The notes under the pieces are model-generated. The model ran no database searches, was not told the origin of the DNA, and was given only the letters and a program-made list of their open reading frames with translations. A DNA stretch of 64,000 nt from Rhodococcus sp. 1168. Its GTDB lineage: Bacteria; Actinomycetota; Actinomycetes; Mycobacteriales; Mycobacteriaceae. Of the stretch, positions 61,659-64,000 are shown one piece after another (positions within the stretch are counted from its first letter, which is position 1; the number at the start of each line of letters is the position of its first letter). Location: the NCBI RefSeq assembly GCF_002091955.1, contig NZ_MKKY01000018.1:1-64000 (forward strand), written 5' to 3'. The position numbers and the translations under genes are program-made.

Positions 61659-62710
61659 CGAGCGGAGCAGCGGACACCGAAGGTTTCAGTGGGTCCGTGG
61701 ATTGGGCGCTGGCCGCGAAGACCGGTGCCATATTGGCTCCGAAAGAACCGTCGATCTCCCGCTACACCGCTGACGCTGTCGTCGCCGAATTGTCGGAGGC
61801 ATCGGTGCGTGCAGAAGGACCGGTACGTGAAACGACCGGTCTAGCCGACGGACTTCCGGTACCGCAGGCGCTCGTAGTCGGTCGAGCAGGGTGGATCGAC
61901 GCGGCAACGGCATCGATGAAGCACCTGACCGGCGACGCCGATGCAGAACCTCCGTCCGGTTTGCTCGGCGGTAAACCCGCAGGTCTGCAAGCAGGCGCGA
62001 TGCTCGCGTTTCTGTCCAGCGCAATTCTCGGTCAATACGACCCGTTCACCGGTGAGCACGGGACGCTTCTGCTCGTGGCACCGAACGTCGTCGCCGTCGA
62101 GCGGGCGTTGCGGGTGCCGCCGAGCGACTTCCGGCTGTGGGTATGCCTGCACGAGGTGACGCATCGAGTTCAGTTCTCCTCGGCACCGTGGTTGGGGGAG
62201 TACATGCGCAGTTCCGTCGCACTTTTGTCCGGCGGTGTCGACGAACCGATCGGTGAGTTCGCCACGAGATTGACGAGCGCGCTGAAGAACCGTAAACAGT
62301 CCGTCAAAGCCGAGGACGCGGGCATCATCGGGCTGCTGCGCGCAACGCAAGCCCCGGCCCAGCGGGAGGCGATCGATCGCCTCCTCGTGCTCGGGACTCT
62401 CCTCGAAGGCCACGCCGATCACGTCATGGACGCGGTCGGGCCGGCAGTGGTGCCCTCGGTCCTACAGATTCGCCAGGCGTTCGACAGTAGGCGTCGACGG
62501 AAGACCAACCCACTCCAACGCGTCATCAGGGCCCTGCTCGGGATGGACGCGAAGATGGCGCAGTACGTGCGAGGCAAAGCGTTCGTCGACCACGTCGTCG
62601 GCCGGGTCGGCATGGAGCAGTTCAACACCATCTGGACCGACGCCACCACGTTGCCACTCCTCGACGAGATCGAGGACCCCGACCGGTGGATCGCCCGCGT
62701 ACTTCGATGA
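61655..62710 (+). CDS. DUF2342 zinc-dependent metalloprotease-like protein
   Basis: A 351-residue protein of the actinobacterial family annotated as zinc-dependent metalloprotease or F420-biosynthesis-associated (DUF2342). The HExxH-type motif is LHEVTHRVQF, and a second acidic segment (LEGHADHVMDA) probably supplies the third ligand. ATG 61655 overlaps the dacB stop. Function is unproven; synteny with dacB and tilS is conserved. Confidence 0.88.
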   Translation: MTSGAADTEGFSGSVDWALAAKTGAILAPKEPSISRYTADAVVAELSEASVRAEGPVRETTGLADGLPVPQALVVGRAGWIDAATASMKHLTGDADAEPPSGLLGGKPAGLQAGAMLAFLSSAILGQYDPFTGEHGTLLLVAPNVVAVERALRVPPSDFRLWVCLHEVTHRVQFSSAPWLGEYMRSSVALLSGGVDEPIGEFATRLTSALKNRKQSVKAEDAGIIGLLRATQAPAQREAIDRLLVLGTLLEGHADHVMDAVGPAVVPSVLQIRQAFDSRRRRKTNPLQRVIRALLGMDAKMAQYVRGKAFVDHVVGRVGMEQFNTIWTDATTLPLLDEIEDPDRWIARVLR

Positions 62711-63705
62711 CGCGGCGTACCGGGGTGGCGCTGCCGGAGAAGCCTGCGATCCTCGAACTGCGCCAGGCAGTTCGTCGGTGGCTCGCATCGAGCCCGGGCC
62801 AAGTTGTTCTCGCACTGTCCGGCGGTGCCGATTCGCTCGCTCTGACCGCTGCGGTGGCCGCTGAGGCCCCGGACGTCCGAGCACTCGTCGTCGACCACGG
62901 GCTCCAACAGGGGTCGGACACGGTGGCAAGAACTGCCGCAGCGACGGCACTGGAACTGGGGTGTGTGGACGCGTCGGTGCTGACGGTGACCGTCGGCAGC
63001 TCGGGTGGAATGGAGGCCGCGGCTCGTCGCGCGCGCTACGAGGCCTTGGACCGCCACCGGGGTGACGCCATGGTCCTGCTCGCGCACACTCTCGACGATC
63101 AAGCGGAGACCGTTCTGCTGGGACTCTCGCGAGGTTCCGGGCCTCGATCGATCGCCGGTATGTCCCCGGTGGATCAGCCATGGGGTCGACCACTGCTGGG
63201 GGTTCGGCGAGCAGTGACCCGGCAGGCTTGCGCCGAGTTGGGGTTGACGCCGTTCGAGGATCCGCACAACACCGACACCGATTTCACTCGCGTCCGGCTT
63301 CGGCACGAGATTCTGCCGCTGCTCGAGGATGCGCTCGGTGGTGGCGTTGCGGCGGCTCTTGCTCGCACGGCTACGCAGCTTCGTGAAGACCTCACGGTTC
63401 TGGACGCCATGGCTGAGACCTTGGTGCGGGAGAACTTCGCAGAACCCGAAGTGGACGTGACGACCCTCACGTCGGTCCCCGCTGCGCTGCGTCGTCGGGC
63501 ATTGCGGTTGTGGTTGCTGCGGAGTGGGGTGAAGGCGCTGTCGGACAGGCAGTTACGGCTGATCGACGATCTCGTCGGACACTGGCGTGGGCAGGGCGGG
63601 GTTGCCGTCCGTTCAGGGGCGTCCGACGCCAGGTTGGTGGTCGCGCGTCGACGTGGCAGGCTGGTGCTCGAGCAAGAGTGGAGCCTGCGAAACGGCGGTG
63701 CTTGA
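62707..63705 (+). CDS. tilS: tRNA(Ile)-lysidine synthase
   Basis: A 332-residue N-type ATP pyrophosphatase that attaches lysine to C34 of tRNA(Ile2) (CAU anticodon). The P-loop is ALSGGADSLAL; other signatures are VDHGLQQGSD, ARRARYEAL and HTLDDQAETVLLGL. ATG 62707 overlaps the preceding TGA. Upstream of hpt, as in related genera. Confidence 0.95.
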   Translation: MTRRTGVALPEKPAILELRQAVRRWLASSPGQVVLALSGGADSLALTAAVAAEAPDVRALVVDHGLQQGSDTVARTAAATALELGCVDASVLTVTVGSSGGMEAAARRARYEALDRHRGDAMVLLAHTLDDQAETVLLGLSRGSGPRSIAGMSPVDQPWGRPLLGVRRAVTRQACAELGLTPFEDPHNTDTDFTRVRLRHEILPLLEDALGGGVAAALARTATQLREDLTVLDAMAETLVRENFAEPEVDVTTLTSVPAALRRRALRLWLLRSGVKALSDRQLRLIDDLVGHWRGQGGVAVRSGASDARLVVARRRGRLVLEQEWSLRNGGA

Positions 63706-63752
63706 ATCTGCAAGCGTTGTGAAGGTACGAGAAACAATTGAAGGGGAGCGCC

Positions 63753-64000
63753 GTGTACGAGGGCGATATCGAATCGATTCTCATCTCCGAGGAGCAGATC
63801 AAGACTCGTACGATCGAGCTTGCCAACGAGATTGCCGAGCGTTATCCGGAGGGCGCACCGGAGGGTGACCTACTGCTGGTCGGTGTCCTCAAAGGCGCCG
63901 TCATGTTCATGACGGATTTTGCTCGCGCGCTCCCGATTCCGACACAGCTCGAGTTCATGGCGGTCAGTTCGTACGGCTCCTCGACGTCGTCGTCCGGAGT
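63753..64000 (+). CDS. hpt: Hypoxanthine phosphoribosyltransferase (partial)
   Basis: The first 82 codons of Hpt, which salvages hypoxanthine and guanine with PRPP. GTG 63753 has AAGGGGAG six bases upstream. [20 protein letters not shown] and [11 protein letters not shown] are diagnostic; the PRPP-binding loop lies beyond the right edge. The gene continues past 64000. Confidence 0.95.
   Translation, partial: MYEGDIESILISEEQIKTRTIELANEIAERYPEGAPEGDLLLVGVLKGAVMFMTDFARALPIPTQLEFMAVSSYGSSTSSSG

Overview
The window looks like chromosome of a mycolic-acid actinomycete, most likely Rhodococcus or a close relative (Rhodococcoides, Nocardia). It is uniformly GC-rich with many GTG starts and apparently leaderless genes. 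It has actinobacterial markers: a cobalamin riboswitch, a SAM-IV riboswitch, an NDMA-type nicotinoprotein alcohol dehydrogenase, a Pls/PosA-type NRPS, and at the right edge the conserved order ppa / dacB / DUF2342 peptidase / tilS / hpt. No phage, insertion sequence, CRISPR array, tRNA or rRNA was found. Species assignment is inference.

Layout. (a) 0-3 kb: a GntR/FCD regulator divergent from a 2-isopropylmalate synthase, with a perfect palindrome between them. (b) 3-13.4 kb: a phospholipase D-like protein, an old-yellow-enzyme reductase, an SDR plus acyl-CoA dehydrogenase pair, an NDMA-dependent alcohol dehydrogenase with an AcoR-like regulator, an aldo/keto reductase and a type II NADH dehydrogenase-like flavoprotein. 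(c) 13.4-17.2 kb, leftward: an IclR regulator that appears to start at ATT, an HSL-type esterase and an FMO with an N-terminal NTF2-like domain. (d) 17.4-35.1 kb: 18 tightly packed rightward genes, starting at a GTGATAC/GTATCAC palindrome and ending at a strong hairpin. They encode a class II aldolase, a D-2-hydroxyacid dehydrogenase, a five-gene Dpp/Opp-type importer, two acyl-CoA dehydrogenases, two class III CoA-transferases, two hotdog hydratase halves, a thiolase-like protein, a DUF35 partner, two SDRs and a cyclohexanone-monooxygenase-like BVMO. A second IclR gene follows, and the same operator core lies in front of it.

Region (d) is the most interesting part. It reads as a complete route: uptake, Baeyer-Villiger ring opening, CoA activation by transfer, beta-oxidation, then carbon-carbon cleavage and removal of a small hydroxy/oxo acid. 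Its gene content parallels the bbs benzylsuccinate beta-oxidation operon and the actinobacterial steroid side-chain modules. Three of its enzymes come as pairs in which one partner lacks the catalytic residue or residues seen in the other (acyl-CoA dehydrogenase, CoA-transferase, SDR). The thiolase-like protein lacks the nucleophilic Cys and the DUF35 protein lacks its zinc cysteines. The substrate is unknown; a plant-derived or terpenoid cyclic ketone is a guess.

(e) 36-41.4 kb: a GAF-type regulator, then a cobalamin riboswitch leading a BtuFCD-like importer and an FhuF-like 2Fe-2S protein. (f) 41.4-47.3 kb: copper and heme proteins (PCuAC chaperone, Tat-exported DyP peroxidase, cupredoxin lipoprotein), small membrane proteins, a GntR regulator and an MFS transporter. 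(g) 47.3-52.6 kb, leftward: a Pls/PosA-type NRPS translationally coupled to a short M1 aminopeptidase. (h) 52.8-59.5 kb: a SAM-IV riboswitch before a SufS-like desulfurase and a partner protein, a YbaK deacylase, a TetR-controlled membrane protein, a crotonase, a MarR regulator and a PAS protein. (i) 59.6-64 kb: housekeeping ppa, dacB, DUF2342, tilS and the start of hpt.
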